A stretch of 64,000 nucleotides of DNA from Flavobacterium restrictum (GCF_007097245.1 NZ_VJZT01000015.1:28371-92370); one strand, 5' to 3'. Positions 18,207 to 28,039 are shown, counted from the stretch's first letter. A program made the numbers and translations. The notes: generated by a model not told the origin, from the letters alone.

Positions 18207-18815
18207 TTATTTCTCTAAAGCGAATCGTCTGCTTACTTCTGTCCAGTTAATTACACTAAAAAAAGCTTCAATATAATCAGGCCTTCTGTTTTGATAATGA
18301 AGATAATAAGCGTGTTCCCAAACATCCATTCCTAAAATTGGAGTTCCCCCACAACCTATTTCTGGCATTAACGGATTGTCTTGGTTTGGAGTACCGCAAA
18401 CGTCTAATTTGCCTCCTTTATGAACGCACAACCAAGCCCAACCGGATCCAAATTGAGTGGCTCCTGCTTTGGCAAATTTAGCTTTAAATTCTTCAAAAGT
18501 TCCAAAAGCAGCTTCGATAGCGTCTAGCAAATCGCCACTTGGCAATCCACCACCATCAGGAGACATTACTGTCCAGAATAAATTATGATTGTAATACCCG
18601 CCACCATTGTTGCGAACTGCAGCATTGGTTTTGTCAAGATTTATCAAAATATTTTCGATTGTTTTTCCTTCCAAATCCGTTCCTGCGATAGCCGCATTTA
18701 GGTTTGTAGTGTAGGCGTTATGATGTTTAGAATGGTGAATTTCCATTGTGCGCGCATCAATATATGGTTCTAATGCGTCGTACGCATACGGTAATTGTGG
18801 TAATTCAAAAGCCAT
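18207..18815 (-). CDS. Superoxide dismutase (Fe/Mn family)
   Basis: 202 residues. It converts superoxide to oxygen and hydrogen peroxide. The metal ligands are His27 (EIHHSKHH), His77 (YYNHNLFW), Asp164 and His168 ([19 protein letters not shown]). The Gln of [10 protein letters not shown] and the Gly-rich GGGYYNHN stretch are more typical of manganese than iron enzymes, but cambialistic use is common in Bacteroidetes. The frame extends to 18848, but [17 protein letters not shown] is the usual start. A minus-strand TAAATTTG box lies at 18846-18853. Confidence 0.95.
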   Translation of the reverse strand: MAFELPQLPYAYDALEPYIDARTMEIHHSKHHNAYTTNLNAAIAGTDLEGKTIENILINLDKTNAAVRNNGGGYYNHNLFWTVMSPDGGGLPSGDLLDAIEAAFGTFEEFKAKFAKAGATQFGSGWAWLCVHKGGKLDVCGTPNQDNPLMPEIGCGGTPILGMDVWEHAYYLHYQNRRPDYIEAFFSVINWTEVSRRFALEK

Positions 18816-18845
18816 AATAGTTTTTTTTAATGATTTATAATTAGT

Positions 18846-18853
18846 CAAATTTA
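18846..18853 (-). promoter_or_regulatory. Candidate -7 box for the SOD gene
   Basis: Minus-strand TAAATTTG (TAnnTTTG), about 30 bp upstream of the chosen ATG; it overlaps the longer open frame and supports the shorter start. No TTG at the right distance. Confidence 0.35.
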
Positions 18854-18928
18854 TACATTTAACTTTATACTTGGAAACACTATTTTGTTATAATTTCAAT
18901 AAAGGTGTAAATTTTATAATTTTTCGTT

Positions 18929-19612
18929 TTAGGAATGTGCCATTGCCATACAAACAATACTGATTTTGGCGCCCGGAATTTTGAGTAAGGCTTTGGAACA
19001 CACTTCGAGAGTGGCTCCTGTAGTAATCACATCGTCGATTAACAAGAAATGTTTGTTGTGGTCTTTTTCGGTGTACGAAACATCAAAAACGGCATCGATT
19101 CCTTCGGTTCTTCCCAGCAGATTTTTTTTGGATTGGGTTTTCGAATAGATTTTTCGGTGCAAAAGGGTTGGATTGTAGGGGATTTCTAAATTTTGTGACA
19201 ATGCGAGACCAAAAGTCGTCACTTGATTATAGCCTCTTTCTCGCCATCTTTTTTTGTGAATAGGCACAGGAATAACCTCCTGTACGGTTTGCAAGGTGTT
19301 GCTATTTTTTAAATCTTGGGCAAACCATTCGCCTAAAATAGTTCCAATTTCTTCATGCCCACGGTATTTTAAACTGTGAATCATTTCTTGAACAATTCCT
19401 TTTTTATGAAAATACGCCAAAGCCGAAACATGCTCCACAGGAATCCGACCGTAAAATTTTTTGAAAGCTTCGTTCTCCCGATTCAAATGGTGGTTGGTTA
19501 GTGGCATTTCGTGTCGGCAAACGGTACAAATTACCATTTCGTTAGACCCTAAAAAGGCTTTGCAACCCGAACAAACAGGTGGGAAAAAGAGATTGATAAG
19601 GCTTTTAATCAT
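18929..19612 (-). CDS. ComF family phosphoribosyltransferase-like protein
   Basis: 227 residues. Four N-terminal cysteines in two CxxC pairs (CSGCKAFLG ... CTVCRHEM) suit a zinc site, and the C-terminal PRPP-binding motif LLIDDVITTGAT (about residues 193-204) marks the PRTase fold. ComF/GntX proteins take part in DNA uptake in naturally competent bacteria; in Bacteroidetes the gene is widespread and its role is untested. RERGYNQ, the family's central motif, is present. It is monocistronic, divergent from the glycyl-tRNA synthetase gene. Confidence 0.88.
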   Translation of the reverse strand: MIKSLINLFFPPVCSGCKAFLGSNEMVICTVCRHEMPLTNHHLNRENEAFKKFYGRIPVEHVSALAYFHKKGIVQEMIHSLKYRGHEEIGTILGEWFAQDLKNSNTLQTVQEVIPVPIHKKRWRERGYNQVTTFGLALSQNLEIPYNPTLLHRKIYSKTQSKKNLLGRTEGIDAVFDVSYTEKDHNKHFLLIDDVITTGATLEVCSKALLKIPGAKISIVCMAMAHS

Positions 19613-19694
19613 CTAATCAGGGATTTATTTATAAAAATAAGGAAATCATTGCTTCAAACTTCAAAAATGTTTCTTTTTTTAAGTTCACTTTTTA

Positions 19695-19702
19695 TATTTT
19701 TG
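19695..19702 (+). promoter_or_regulatory. Candidate -7 box for glyS
   Basis: TATTTTTG, 8 bp before the ATG. This close spacing would give a very short leader. No convincing TTG upstream. Confidence 0.35.
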
Positions 19703-19709
19703 CACCACT

Positions 19710-21251
19710 ATGGCAAAACAAGAAGATTTATTTAAGAATGTAATTTCGCACGCAAAGGAATACGGATATATTTTTCCGTCAAGCGAAATTTACGATGGTT
19801 TAAGTGCAGTCTATGATTATGCACAAAACGGAGTAGAATTAAAAAAGAACATACGCGAATATTGGTGGAAAGCAATGGTTCAAATGAACGATAATATCGT
19901 TGGATTGGATGCGGCAATATTGATGCACCCAACTACTTGGAAAGCATCGGGTCACGTTGATGCTTTCAACGATCCATTAATTGACAACAAAGATTCTAAA
20001 AAAAGATACCGAGCTGACGTTTTGATTGAAGATTATGCCGAAAAGCTAAATCTAAAAGCCAAAAAAGAAATCGAAAAAGCAAAAGCTCGTTTTGGTGATG
20101 CTTTTAACGAGCAAGAATTTATTACAACCAACGCTAGAGTGGTCGAATATTTGGCCAAAGAAAGAGAAATTCTAGAAAGAATGGCTCGTTCTTTAGGTTC
20201 AGGCGATTTAGAAGATGTAAAAGCATTAATCGAAGAACTGGAAATTGCTTGTCCCGATTCGGGTTCTCGTAATTGGACCGAAGTGCGTCAATTCAACTTG
20301 ATGTTCGGCACCAAATTAGGAGCTTCTGCGGATACAGCAATGGATTTATATTTGCGTCCAGAAACGGCTCAAGGTATTTTTGTCAACTTCTTGAATGTTC
20401 AAAAATCAGGAAGAATGAAAGTTCCTTTTGGAATTGCCCAAACCGGAAAAGCGTTTAGAAATGAAATCGTTGCCAGACAGTTCATCTTCCGTATGCGTGA
20501 ATTCGAACAAATGGAAATGCAGTTTTTTGTACGTCCGGGAGAAGAAATGCAATGGTACGAACATTGGAAATCAGCTCGTTTGAATTGGCATTTGTCTTTA
20601 GGTTTAGGAAAGGAAAATTACCGTTTTCACGATCACGAAAAATTAGCACATTATGCTAATGCTGCTGCCGATATTGAGTTTAATTTCCCTTTTGGATTCA
20701 AAGAATTAGAAGGAATTCACTCTAGAACTGATTTCGATTTGAAAGCACATGAACAATTTTCGGGTAGAAAATTACAGTATTTTGATGCGGAACTGAATCA
20801 AAATTATGTTCCTTATGTGGTAGAAACTTCGGTAGGTTTAGACAGAATGTTCTTGGCAGTTTTTGCAACTTCTTTGAAAGAAGAAACGTTAGAAGACGGC
20901 TCAACCAGAACAGTTCTAAAATTGCCTTCAGTTTTAGCTCCAACAAAAGCAGCTATTTTACCATTAGTTAAAAAGGACGGATTACCAGAAATCGCACATA
21001 AAATCATCGAAGATTTACGTTGGGATTTCAATGTAGCTTATGATGAAAAAGATGCTGTAGGAAGACGTTATAGAAGACAAGATGCGTTGGGAACTCCGTT
21101 CTGTATCACAGTGGATCACCAAACTATCGAAGACCAAACGGTAACCATTCGTCATAGAGATACGATGAAACAAGATCGTGTAGCGATTGCAGATTTGAAA
21201 TCAATTATCGAAAATGAGGTTTCGATGAAAAATTGGTTGATGAAAATGTAA
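19710..21251 (+). CDS. glyS: Glycyl-tRNA synthetase, single-chain type
   Basis: 513 residues. It charges tRNA-Gly. This is the alpha2 (eukaryote-like) form, not the alpha2beta2 form of many bacteria: motif 2 is FRNEIVARQFIFRMREFEQMEMQFF and motif 3 is ETSVGLDRMFLAVF, followed by an anticodon-binding domain (LAPTKAAILPLVKKDGL). Length is usual. It shares a bidirectional terminator with the convergent outer-membrane protein gene. Confidence 0.97.
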   Translation: MAKQEDLFKNVISHAKEYGYIFPSSEIYDGLSAVYDYAQNGVELKKNIREYWWKAMVQMNDNIVGLDAAILMHPTTWKASGHVDAFNDPLIDNKDSKKRYRADVLIEDYAEKLNLKAKKEIEKAKARFGDAFNEQEFITTNARVVEYLAKEREILERMARSLGSGDLEDVKALIEELEIACPDSGSRNWTEVRQFNLMFGTKLGASADTAMDLYLRPETAQGIFVNFLNVQKSGRMKVPFGIAQTGKAFRNEIVARQFIFRMREFEQMEMQFFVRPGEEMQWYEHWKSARLNWHLSLGLGKENYRFHDHEKLAHYANAAADIEFNFPFGFKELEGIHSRTDFDLKAHEQFSGRKLQYFDAELNQNYVPYVVETSVGLDRMFLAVFATSLKEETLEDGSTRTVLKLPSVLAPTKAAILPLVKKDGLPEIAHKIIEDLRWDFNVAYDEKDAVGRRYRRQDALGTPFCITVDHQTIEDQTVTIRHRDTMKQDRVAIADLKSIIENEVSMKNWLMKM

Positions 21252-21270
21252 TCACACATTCATTTATACG

Positions 21271-21300
21271 ATAAAGGCTTCTCAATTGAGAAGCCTTTAT
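21271..21300. terminator. Bidirectional terminator between glyS and a barrel gene
   Basis: Perfect 30-bp palindrome, arms ATAAAGGCTTCTCAA (21271-21285) and TTGAGAAGCCTTTAT (21286-21300), placed between two convergent stop codons. Confidence 0.8.
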
Positions 21301-21308
21301 TATTTGAT

Positions 21309-21839
21309 TTAAAACCGATATCCTAATGTTATTCCGCCACGTCCCACTACTTCGGGGCTATTGCTACTGAATAAATTACGACCTATTCCTGCGTTGATTT
21401 CAAAAACGAATCCTCTTTTATGCACCCATTTTGAACCTATACCAAAACCTAGTGCCAAATCCGAATATTTTTTTCCTGCTACATCATAATCCGAATTTGT
21501 GGTCGAATTATACTCTGAATAACTACCGTTTTTACCTGTACTAATCATACTGAAACCTTCAACAAAGAAACCTGCTGCTGGTTTTTTTCCAAAATAAGCG
21601 CGATAATAAGGGCTTAAACTAAAATTGGTGTCAAAGTCTTCCTCGTTTATAAAAAACATAGAAATACCCAATCCAGAATCGTCATTGATGAGTCTTTCAT
21701 AACTGATTTCGCCAGCTCCAAGTACTAGGAATAAGGCATTGCCTTTTAATTCATTTTTTTTGGATAGTGCTGTTTCGTTTTCTTGAGAAAAAGCATGTGA
21801 ACCAACAACAAATAATGTGAGTAGAATTATTTTTTTCAT
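21309..21839 (-). CDS. Outer-membrane beta-barrel-like secreted protein
   Basis: 176 residues. Signal peptide at 1-18 (KKIILLTLFVVGSHAFSQ). The mature part alternates short Gly/aromatic strands (GISMFFINEEDF, FSLSPYYRAYFGK, GFVFEINAGIGRN) and ends with GYRF, a C-terminal Phe typical of outer-membrane barrels. No named family is certain. It lies 79 bp downstream of sufD on the same strand, at the end of the SUF region, where sufS and sufE might have been expected. Confidence 0.75.
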   Translation of the reverse strand: MKKIILLTLFVVGSHAFSQENETALSKKNELKGNALFLVLGAGEISYERLINDDSGLGISMFFINEEDFDTNFSLSPYYRAYFGKKPAAGFFVEGFSMISTGKNGSYSEYNSTTNSDYDVAGKKYSDLALGFGIGSKWVHKRGFVFEINAGIGRNLFSSNSPEVVGRGGITLGYRF

Positions 21840-21918
21840 AAGTTTTTTTTCAAATGTAGGAAAAAACTATTCAGATAAAAACAAAAAAGCTGTCAATTTT
21901 TTTGACATACTTTTTTAT

Positions 21919-23232
21919 TTACAAATCAAATCCTATTTTAACGCCTAATTTAGTGGCGATAATAGCTGTAATTCGTTGTTTCAATTCTGGTATTTTGATG
22001 CTTTCGATTACGGCATTCGAGAAGGCGTACATCAATAAAGCTTTGGCTTCTTTTTGTGGGATTCCGCGTTGTTGCATGTAGAACATGGCGCTGTCGTCGA
22101 GTTGTCCTATGGTGCAGCCGTGCGAACATTTTACGTCATCGGCAAAAATTTCTAATTGCGGTTTGGCGTTTATAGTGGCTTTGTCACTCAATAGAATGTT
22201 ATTGCTTTTTTGGAAAGCATTGGTTTTTTGGGCTTCTTTTTCTACAAAAATCTTCCCATTAAAAACACCTGTTGAACGATCCGTAAAGATGCCTTTGTAA
22301 TCTTGGTGACTCTCGCAATTGGGCGTGGCATGATGTACCAACGTATAATGATCTACGTGTTGTTTCTCGCCAATGATCGTAATTCCGTTGAGGTTGCTTA
22401 CAATTCTTTCGCCAAAATGATAAAAGTTCAAGTTGTTGCGGGTAAGGTTTCCACCAAAACAAAAAGTGTTTACAGATACGATACTTTCTTGTTTTTGAGA
22501 AACAAAAGTATTGTCGATAAGATTGGCTTCGAGGTTGTCGTTTTGAATTTTATAGTAATCAACAATAGCGCGTTTTTGAGCAAAAATCTCGGTAACCGAA
22601 TTGGTTAAAACAGGGTTTTCGTTCAAACTTTGATGGCGTTCTATAATTTGCACATGTGAATTTTCGCCCACTATAACAAGGTTTCTGGGTTGCACCAGGA
22701 GAGCGGCTTCGCTTCCTGTAGAGAAATACATGATTTCGATAGGCTTATCGGCCACTTTGCTTTTTGGTATGTTGATGTACGCTCCTTCATTGGCAAAAGC
22801 CGTATTCAAGGAAGTTAAACTCTCGTCTTTACTGGCAATTTGGTTAAAATGGCTATCCATAACCATTTTGTATTTGGGCTTATTCAATGCCGATGACATC
22901 AAGCAAACATCGATTCCATCGTGTGTAGTTGATGACAAATGCGAACTAAAAACACCGTCTACAAAAACGACTTTGTAAGTGTCGATTTCATGTAAAAAGT
23001 ATTTTTTAACATCCGAATATTGTACTACGCTTTCGTTTTTAGGAAAAACGGTAAAGTCATTTTTCAAGATGGCGTTCAACGAAGTATACTTCCAGGCTTC
23101 TTCTTTTTTGGTAGGAAAGCCTTTGTTTTCAAAGTTTTTAAGAGCCGAGGTTCTTAATTTATGTAAATCCGTGTCTATTTCTACTTGGTTTTCAAGTATC
23201 ATAAACGATGATATGAGTTTTTCTATTAACAT
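21919..23232 (-). CDS. sufD: Fe-S cluster assembly protein SufD
   Basis: 437 residues. It forms the SufBC2D scaffold with SufB and SufC. The N-terminus has the KKEEAWKYTSLN motif, followed by the long right-handed beta-helix domain, and the C-terminal HATPNCESHQDYKGIF ... DDVKCSHGCTIGQLD ... MQQRGIPQKEAKALLMYAF stretch is diagnostic. It begins only 6 bp after the stop of the restriction nuclease gene, so it depends on read-through of the inserted modules or on a promoter inside them. Ile/Met start choice: first Met of the frame. Confidence 0.95.
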   Translation of the reverse strand: MLIEKLISSFMILENQVEIDTDLHKLRTSALKNFENKGFPTKKEEAWKYTSLNAILKNDFTVFPKNESVVQYSDVKKYFLHEIDTYKVVFVDGVFSSHLSSTTHDGIDVCLMSSALNKPKYKMVMDSHFNQIASKDESLTSLNTAFANEGAYINIPKSKVADKPIEIMYFSTGSEAALLVQPRNLVIVGENSHVQIIERHQSLNENPVLTNSVTEIFAQKRAIVDYYKIQNDNLEANLIDNTFVSQKQESIVSVNTFCFGGNLTRNNLNFYHFGERIVSNLNGITIIGEKQHVDHYTLVHHATPNCESHQDYKGIFTDRSTGVFNGKIFVEKEAQKTNAFQKSNNILLSDKATINAKPQLEIFADDVKCSHGCTIGQLDDSAMFYMQQRGIPQKEAKALLMYAFSNAVIESIKIPELKQRITAIIATKLGVKIGFDL

Positions 23233-23238
23233 TTGTAA

Positions 23239-24111
23239 TTATATAATTTTGCCGTGATTACTTAATTTATTTTGTATATCGCTCCAATCTCTTTCTAAAT
23301 GATTTTTAATTAAATTTACTAAATCTATTAAAACATCTGTATATATTGGTTGATTTGCATCTTTTCTTTTGGTTTTTCTTAAAACATAAATTTGATTTAT
23401 TCTAGAATAAACAGGGTCAACTTTCAAATCTACTTCATAAGTTTCAGTAATTATTATGAAAAGAGAATATGGATTTCCAGATTTTATTTTTTCAGCAGTT
23501 GCAATCGAACCTTCTAGCATTGTTTTGTCAATATATGTTTTACATTCTATTGAAACTACCGGAATGTTAGTTGAATATGTGCCAATATCCTGTATTGAAA
23601 GATTTAAAGGTCTGTAAATTGCAAAATCTTGATCTTTTGTATTTATCCCAACACTTGGTCCGTTAATAAAATTGTTAAGATTTTTTGCGGTAAAATATAA
23701 ATTTGAATATGCTTTTATTGTCCCAACTTTTAAAACATCTTTTTCGTCTTTATTTTTTATTTTTAATTCTTCAATCAAATCATTAAATAATAAATATAAA
23801 AATTCTTCAATAATTGTAGGTCTAAATTTAGATTGTGATTTAAATATATTATCATAATTATTTTCAAAAATAAAACTATAATAATTATTTAATAGAACTG
23901 TTCTTTGTTCTATAATTTCATTTGAAAATCCTTTTAATTTCAGATTTTCTTGGAGGTAATTATAGTAAATTGGTAATAAATCATCAAAAGCTTTTTTCTG
24001 TTCTGATGAAGAAGAATCATAAACTTTTAATTTTGCTAAAAAATTTGATGCGTGAATTAATTTTTTTGGATCTAATGATTTCAAAAATTCAATTATTTTT
24101 TCTCTAGTCAT
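23239..24111 (-). CDS. Type II restriction endonuclease, probable Bpu10I family
   Basis: 290 residues, AT-rich. A PD-(D/E)xK type active site is visible: Asp162 in QDFAIYRPL, then Glu189 and Lys191 in VVSIECKTYIDKTM. The following MLEGSIATAEKIKSGNPYS and VDPVYSRINQIYVLRK stretches resemble Bpu10I-family nucleases as I remember them; I could not search. If right, the target would be related to CCTNAGC. It overlaps the 3' end of the C5 methyltransferase gene by 8 bp, the classic layout of a restriction-modification pair, and lies between sufC and sufD. Codon usage is much more AT-biased than in the suf genes, suggesting transfer. Confidence 0.75.
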   Translation of the reverse strand: MTREKIIEFLKSLDPKKLIHASNFLAKLKVYDSSSSEQKKAFDDLLPIYYNYLQENLKLKGFSNEIIEQRTVLLNNYYSFIFENNYDNIFKSQSKFRPTIIEEFLYLLFNDLIEELKIKNKDEKDVLKVGTIKAYSNLYFTAKNLNNFINGPSVGINTKDQDFAIYRPLNLSIQDIGTYSTNIPVVSIECKTYIDKTMLEGSIATAEKIKSGNPYSLFIIITETYEVDLKVDPVYSRINQIYVLRKTKRKDANQPIYTDVLIDLVNLIKNHLERDWSDIQNKLSNHGKII

Positions 24112-25297
24112 GATGAATTATTCTAGGCTCATTAAATTGTAAAAATGGTTCTTTTTCAAGCCCGTTTTCTATATTTCCATTCTCGAGAACTTCTTTTATT
24201 TTAAGAGCAATTTCATAAGCCAAAAGCGGCGGAACTGCATTGCCTATTTGCTGGTACTGACTCAATCCTTTTTCCCAGCTCATTTTGGTGCGCATTCCTT
24301 CAAATAGGAAATCGTCTGGAAAAGATTGCAATCGTGCGCCTTCTCGTGCTGTAAAATTGCGGTCTAAATACGGATGAATAAAATTACTTTGAAAGGAAGC
24401 CGCCACAGTTGGTGCCGGTTTATTGCCATGCAAACGCAAATTATTTTGGCTGAATTTCACCACTGATTTCACCGCGGGATTGCCTCTTTGCACAGCTCCG
24501 TGTGTGTCCCAAACATCCAACAGGTTTTTGCCCGGTTGAATGGCTTGAAAACGGGCAATTAGCCTTTCGGTATGCTTCATCGCAATATGATTGGAAACGC
24601 TTTTGGAGTTCTTTCTCATAAAGGATTGATAGGCATTTTGTTCTTTCTTGCCGTATTTTTGTTTTTCGGTGCCTTGACCGGCGGCTATAATGGGCAAATC
24701 CGAAATGGCTTCGTCCACCGTAACTTCCTTGGCGTATTTTTTTTCTGGAAATTCGGGAATCACATTCAAATCATTCCTTATCCCAATCACAATCACTCTT
24801 TCTCGGGATTGTGGTACTCCAAAATCCGACGCTTTTAGCACTTTTAACCGAACCGTATAACCTGAATTTCCTGCTTCTTCAAACTCTTTTATAATTTGTT
24901 TGATAACTTCGCCAGCTTGCATAGAAAGCAATCCTTTGACGTTTTCCATGACAAATGCTTTGGGATTGTACCAGTTTATGGTTTTTATAAACTCATAAAA
25001 CAACCTATTTCTAGGATCTTCGGCAACTTTATTTCGTAATTTATTGGCAAGGCTAAATCCTTGACAAGGTGGGCCACCTATAATAATATCGACATTTTGA
25101 CCGTTGACATGTTGGTCAAAATCTTCCTTCTTGAAAGTGGATAAATCGCCACATAAAAAAGGAACATTCGGGAAATTAGTGTCAAATGTTTTTTCGCAAT
25201 TTTCATCAATATCCGAAGCCAAAACCGATTTAAATCCTGCCCACGTAAACCCTAGAGTCATACCGCCACAGCCAGAAAATAAGTCTAATGTATTCAT
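24104..25297 (-). CDS. DNA (cytosine-5-)-methyltransferase of an R-M pair
   Basis: 397 residues. C5-methyltransferase motifs in order: I LDLFSGCGGMTLGF (4-17), IV GGPPCQGFS with catalytic Cys78, VI MENVKGLLS, VIII PQSRERVIVIG, and X QYQQIGNAVPP near the C-terminus. The target recognition region lies between VIII and IX. It protects the host DNA from the partner nuclease that overlaps its end. It starts 18 bp after the sufC stop, with no visible separate promoter, so it is probably carried on the suf transcript. No controller (C) protein gene is seen. Confidence 0.93.
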   Translation of the reverse strand: MNTLDLFSGCGGMTLGFTWAGFKSVLASDIDENCEKTFDTNFPNVPFLCGDLSTFKKEDFDQHVNGQNVDIIIGGPPCQGFSLANKLRNKVAEDPRNRLFYEFIKTINWYNPKAFVMENVKGLLSMQAGEVIKQIIKEFEEAGNSGYTVRLKVLKASDFGVPQSRERVIVIGIRNDLNVIPEFPEKKYAKEVTVDEAISDLPIIAAGQGTEKQKYGKKEQNAYQSFMRKNSKSVSNHIAMKHTERLIARFQAIQPGKNLLDVWDTHGAVQRGNPAVKSVVKFSQNNLRLHGNKPAPTVAASFQSNFIHPYLDRNFTAREGARLQSFPDDFLFEGMRTKMSWEKGLSQYQQIGNAVPPLLAYEIALKIKEVLENGNIENGLEKEPFLQFNEPRIIHHD

Positions 25298-25315
25298 TTA
25301 TTGTTGTTTGTGTTT

Positions 25316-26062
25316 TTAGTTTTCGGCTTTAATCCAGTCGTATCCTTTTTCTTCTAGTTCCAAGGCTAGGGAAGCATCGCCTGATTTTACAATTTTACCA
25401 TTGTACAATACGTGAACAAAATCAGGAACGATATAATCCAACAATCGTTGGTAATGCGTGATAACGATGATGGCATTTTTGTCGCTTTTCAATTTGTTTA
25501 CGCCGTTGGCCACAATACGCAAAGCATCGATATCCAATCCCGAATCGGTTTCGTCCAGAATGGCTAGTTTAGGCTCGAGCATGGCCATTTGAAAAATCTC
25601 ATTTCGTTTTTTCTCGCCACCCGAAAATCCTTCGTTTAGGGAACGAGATAAAAATTTGCGATCGATTTCTAGCAATTCGGATTTTTCACGAATTAATTTC
25701 AACATTTCGTTGGCAGGCATTTCGTCTTTTCCTTGTGCTTTTCGAGATTCGTTGATGGCGGTACGCATAAAATTGGTTACCGAAACCCCTGGAATTTCTA
25801 CAGGATATTGAAACGACAAGAAAACACCTTTGTGGGCTCGTTCTTCTGGTGCCAAATCGGATAGGTCTTCGCCGTCCAAAAAGAGTTCATCCTCCGTTAC
25901 TTCATAATTTTCGTTTCCAGCAATAATGGCCGAAAGGGTACTTTTTCCAGCACCGTTTGGTCCCATAATGGCGTGTATTTCTCCCGCTTTTACTTCAAGG
26001 TTGATTCCTTTAAGGATTTCTTTGTCTCCAATGGAGGCGTGTAAATTTTTTATTGATAACAT
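25316..26062 (-). CDS. sufC: Fe-S cluster assembly ATPase SufC
   Basis: 248-residue ABC-type ATPase, soluble, driving conformational change in the SufBC2D scaffold. Walker A GPNGAGKST (about residues 35-43), ABC signature FSGGEKKRNE, Walker B LAILDETDSGLD and the H-loop VITHYQR are all present. It is separated from sufB by a toxin-antitoxin pair (13 bp from the toxin stop) and from sufD by a restriction-modification pair. Confidence 0.97.
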   Translation of the reverse strand: MLSIKNLHASIGDKEILKGINLEVKAGEIHAIMGPNGAGKSTLSAIIAGNENYEVTEDELFLDGEDLSDLAPEERAHKGVFLSFQYPVEIPGVSVTNFMRTAINESRKAQGKDEMPANEMLKLIREKSELLEIDRKFLSRSLNEGFSGGEKKRNEIFQMAMLEPKLAILDETDSGLDIDALRIVANGVNKLKSDKNAIIVITHYQRLLDYIVPDFVHVLYNGKIVKSGDASLALELEEKGYDWIKAEN

Positions 26063-26075
26063 TTTGTTTATTTGT

Positions 26076-26348
26076 TTATTCGTAATGACCTTTTAGGGAA
26101 ATAATATTTAAGATTTCGATTGTGCTCTCATCAATAATTTGATAAATAATTCTATGTTCTGCATCAATTCGTCTAGCCCAGTATCCAATTAGGTCGTGTT
26201 TTAACGCTTCTGGTTTTCCAATGCCTTCAAATGGATTTATTTGAATTGCTTTAATCAATTCGGAAATCTTTTTAATAATAATTTTATTTCCTGATTTTGA
26301 CCAAAAGGCTAAATCTTTTTCGGCTTTTTTAGAATATCTTACTTCCAT
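26076..26348 (-). CDS. Toxin, Txe/YoeB (RelE superfamily)
   Basis: 90 residues. The RelE/YoeB fold is indicated by MEVRYSKKAEKDLAFW at the N-terminus, the Ile/Lys-rich helix KIIIKKISELIKAI, NPFEGIGKPEALKH and the end WARRIDAEHRIIYQI ... IISLKGHYE, where the terminal His-Tyr is the YoeB catalytic signature. YoeB toxins cleave mRNA at the ribosome. It overlaps the antitoxin by 10 bp and lies between sufB and sufC. Confidence 0.92.
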   Translation of the reverse strand: MEVRYSKKAEKDLAFWSKSGNKIIIKKISELIKAIQINPFEGIGKPEALKHDLIGYWARRIDAEHRIIYQIIDESTIEILNIISLKGHYE

Positions 26349-26542
26349 AGATTATCTAATTCTTCCATTGAAATTTTTACGTATTTTCCTTCTCTAACTT
26401 CTTTTGCCGCCTCCAAAATCTCTTTTACAAATTCTGGGTTATACGGTTTGTGTTCTTTTTCGATTTCAAAACCCAGTGATTTTGCTAATGATTTTAAAAC
26501 GGGTAAATCTTTTTTCTTAACGTTTTTTAAAATAACATCCAT
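26339..26542 (-). CDS. Antitoxin of the YoeB-type pair
   Basis: 67 residues, charged and helical (VLKNVKKKDLPVLKSLAKSLGF ... EILEAAKEVREGKYVKISMEELDNLW). It resembles the DUF2683-like antitoxins found beside Txe/YoeB toxins in Bacteroidetes, ending in the short toxin-wrapping segment with a Trp near the C-terminus. Encoded upstream of and overlapping the toxin gene, as expected for a type II pair. It starts 41 bp after sufB ends. Confidence 0.85.
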   Translation of the reverse strand: MDVILKNVKKKDLPVLKSLAKSLGFEIEKEHKPYNPEFVKEILEAAKEVREGKYVKISMEELDNLWK

Positions 26543-26583
26543 AACAATTTGAATTTGATATTGTTCCTCTAAATTACAAAAAA

Positions 26584-28032
26584 TTAACCTACCGAACCTT
26601 CCAAAGAAATCTCCAACAATTTCTGTGCTTCTACCGCAAATTCCATAGGCAATTTATTCAAAACATCTTTGCTAAAACCATTTACAATCAAGGCTATCGC
26701 TTTTTCGGTTGGAATGCCTCGTTGGTTGCAATAAAAAACTTGGTCTTCGCCAATTTTACTCGTTGTGGCCTCGTGTTCTATTTTGGCCGATGGATTTTTG
26801 CTTTCGATATACGGAAAAGTATGTGCCCCACAATTGTTGCCCATTAACAAACTATCGCATTGCGAAAAATTGCGTGCATTTTCGGCATTGGGACTGATTT
26901 TTACTAGTCCTCTATAACTATTTTGCGATTTTCCTGCCGAAATTCCTTTGGATATTATGGTTGACTTCGTGTTTTTTCCCAAATGTACCATCTTGGTTCC
27001 GGTATCGGCTTGCTGGTAATTGTTGGTTACGGCTATGGAATAAAATTCGCCTACCGAGTTATCGCCTTTCAAAACCACCGATGGGTATTTCCAGGTCACG
27101 GCCGAACCTGTTTCTACTTGTGTCCACGAGATTTTGGCGTTTTTTTCGCAAATGCCACGTTTGGTTACAAAGTTAAAAACCCCTCCTTTTCCTTCCTTAT
27201 TTCCTGGATACCAGTTTTGTACGGTCGAGTATTTTATTTCGGCATTGTCCATAGCTATCAGTTCTACTACAGCGGCGTGCAATTGGTTTTCGTCACGACT
27301 TGGAGCGGTACATCCCTCAAGATAAGATACATAACTGCCTTCGTCGGCAATCAAAAGGGTTCTTTCAAATTGTCCGGTTCCGGCTTGATTGATTCGGAAA
27401 TAGGTTGAAAGTTCCATCGGGCAACGAACGCCTTTTGGGATATAACAAAAACTGCCATCGGAAAAAACTGCCGAATTCAAGGCGGCATAAAAGTTGTCTT
27501 TTTGAGGCACAACGGTTCCCAAATGTTTCCGAACCAGCTCGGGATGTTCCTTAATGGCTTCGGAAATACTCATAAAAATAATGCCTTTTTCGCCCAATGT
27601 TTTCTTGAAAGTGGTGGCTACCGAAACCGAATCGACCACAATATCCATCGCTACATTGTTCATCATTTTTTGCTCATCTACAGAGATGCCCAGTTTTTTG
27701 TACATTTCCAAAAGTTCAGGATCCACATCGTCCAAGGTTTTGTTGGGATCGATTGTTTTGGGTGCCGAATAATAGGATATGGCCTGAAAATCGGGTTTGG
27801 TATACTGTACATTGGCCCATTCGGGTTCAATCATTTGTTCCCAAGCTCTAAAGGCTTCGATACGCCAATCGGTCATCCATTGGGGTTCGTCTTTCTTTTT
27901 GGAAATGGCACGCACAATATCCTCGTTTAACCCAATAGGAAAGGTTTCCGATTCCAGTTCAGTATAAAATCCGTATTCATACTCTTTATTTTCTAGTTCG
28001 ATTTTTAAATCGTCTTCGGTGTATTTTGACAT
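26584..28032 (-). CDS. sufB: Fe-S cluster assembly protein SufB
   Basis: 482 residues. The scaffold subunit on which the cluster forms with SufD and SufC. Landmarks: [14 protein letters not shown] near the N-terminus, [40 protein letters not shown], the [22 protein letters not shown] strand region and the C-terminal [22 protein letters not shown]. Normal length. A broken four-helix-bundle gene separates it from the upstream SufA-type gene. Confidence 0.97.
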   Translation of the reverse strand: MSKYTEDDLKIELENKEYEYGFYTELESETFPIGLNEDIVRAISKKKDEPQWMTDWRIEAFRAWEQMIEPEWANVQYTKPDFQAISYYSAPKTIDPNKTLDDVDPELLEMYKKLGISVDEQKMMNNVAMDIVVDSVSVATTFKKTLGEKGIIFMSISEAIKEHPELVRKHLGTVVPQKDNFYAALNSAVFSDGSFCYIPKGVRCPMELSTYFRINQAGTGQFERTLLIADEGSYVSYLEGCTAPSRDENQLHAAVVELIAMDNAEIKYSTVQNWYPGNKEGKGGVFNFVTKRGICEKNAKISWTQVETGSAVTWKYPSVVLKGDNSVGEFYSIAVTNNYQQADTGTKMVHLGKNTKSTIISKGISAGKSQNSYRGLVKISPNAENARNFSQCDSLLMGNNCGAHTFPYIESKNPSAKIEHEATTSKIGEDQVFYCNQRGIPTEKAIALIVNGFSKDVLNKLPMEFAVEAQKLLEISLEGSVG

Positions 28033-28039
28033 ATTTTTA

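Noticed and set aside
26983..27408. 141-codon plus-strand frame opposite sufB
   Set aside because: sufB is unambiguous in the other direction; the frame is low-complexity aromatic sequence produced by codon bias.
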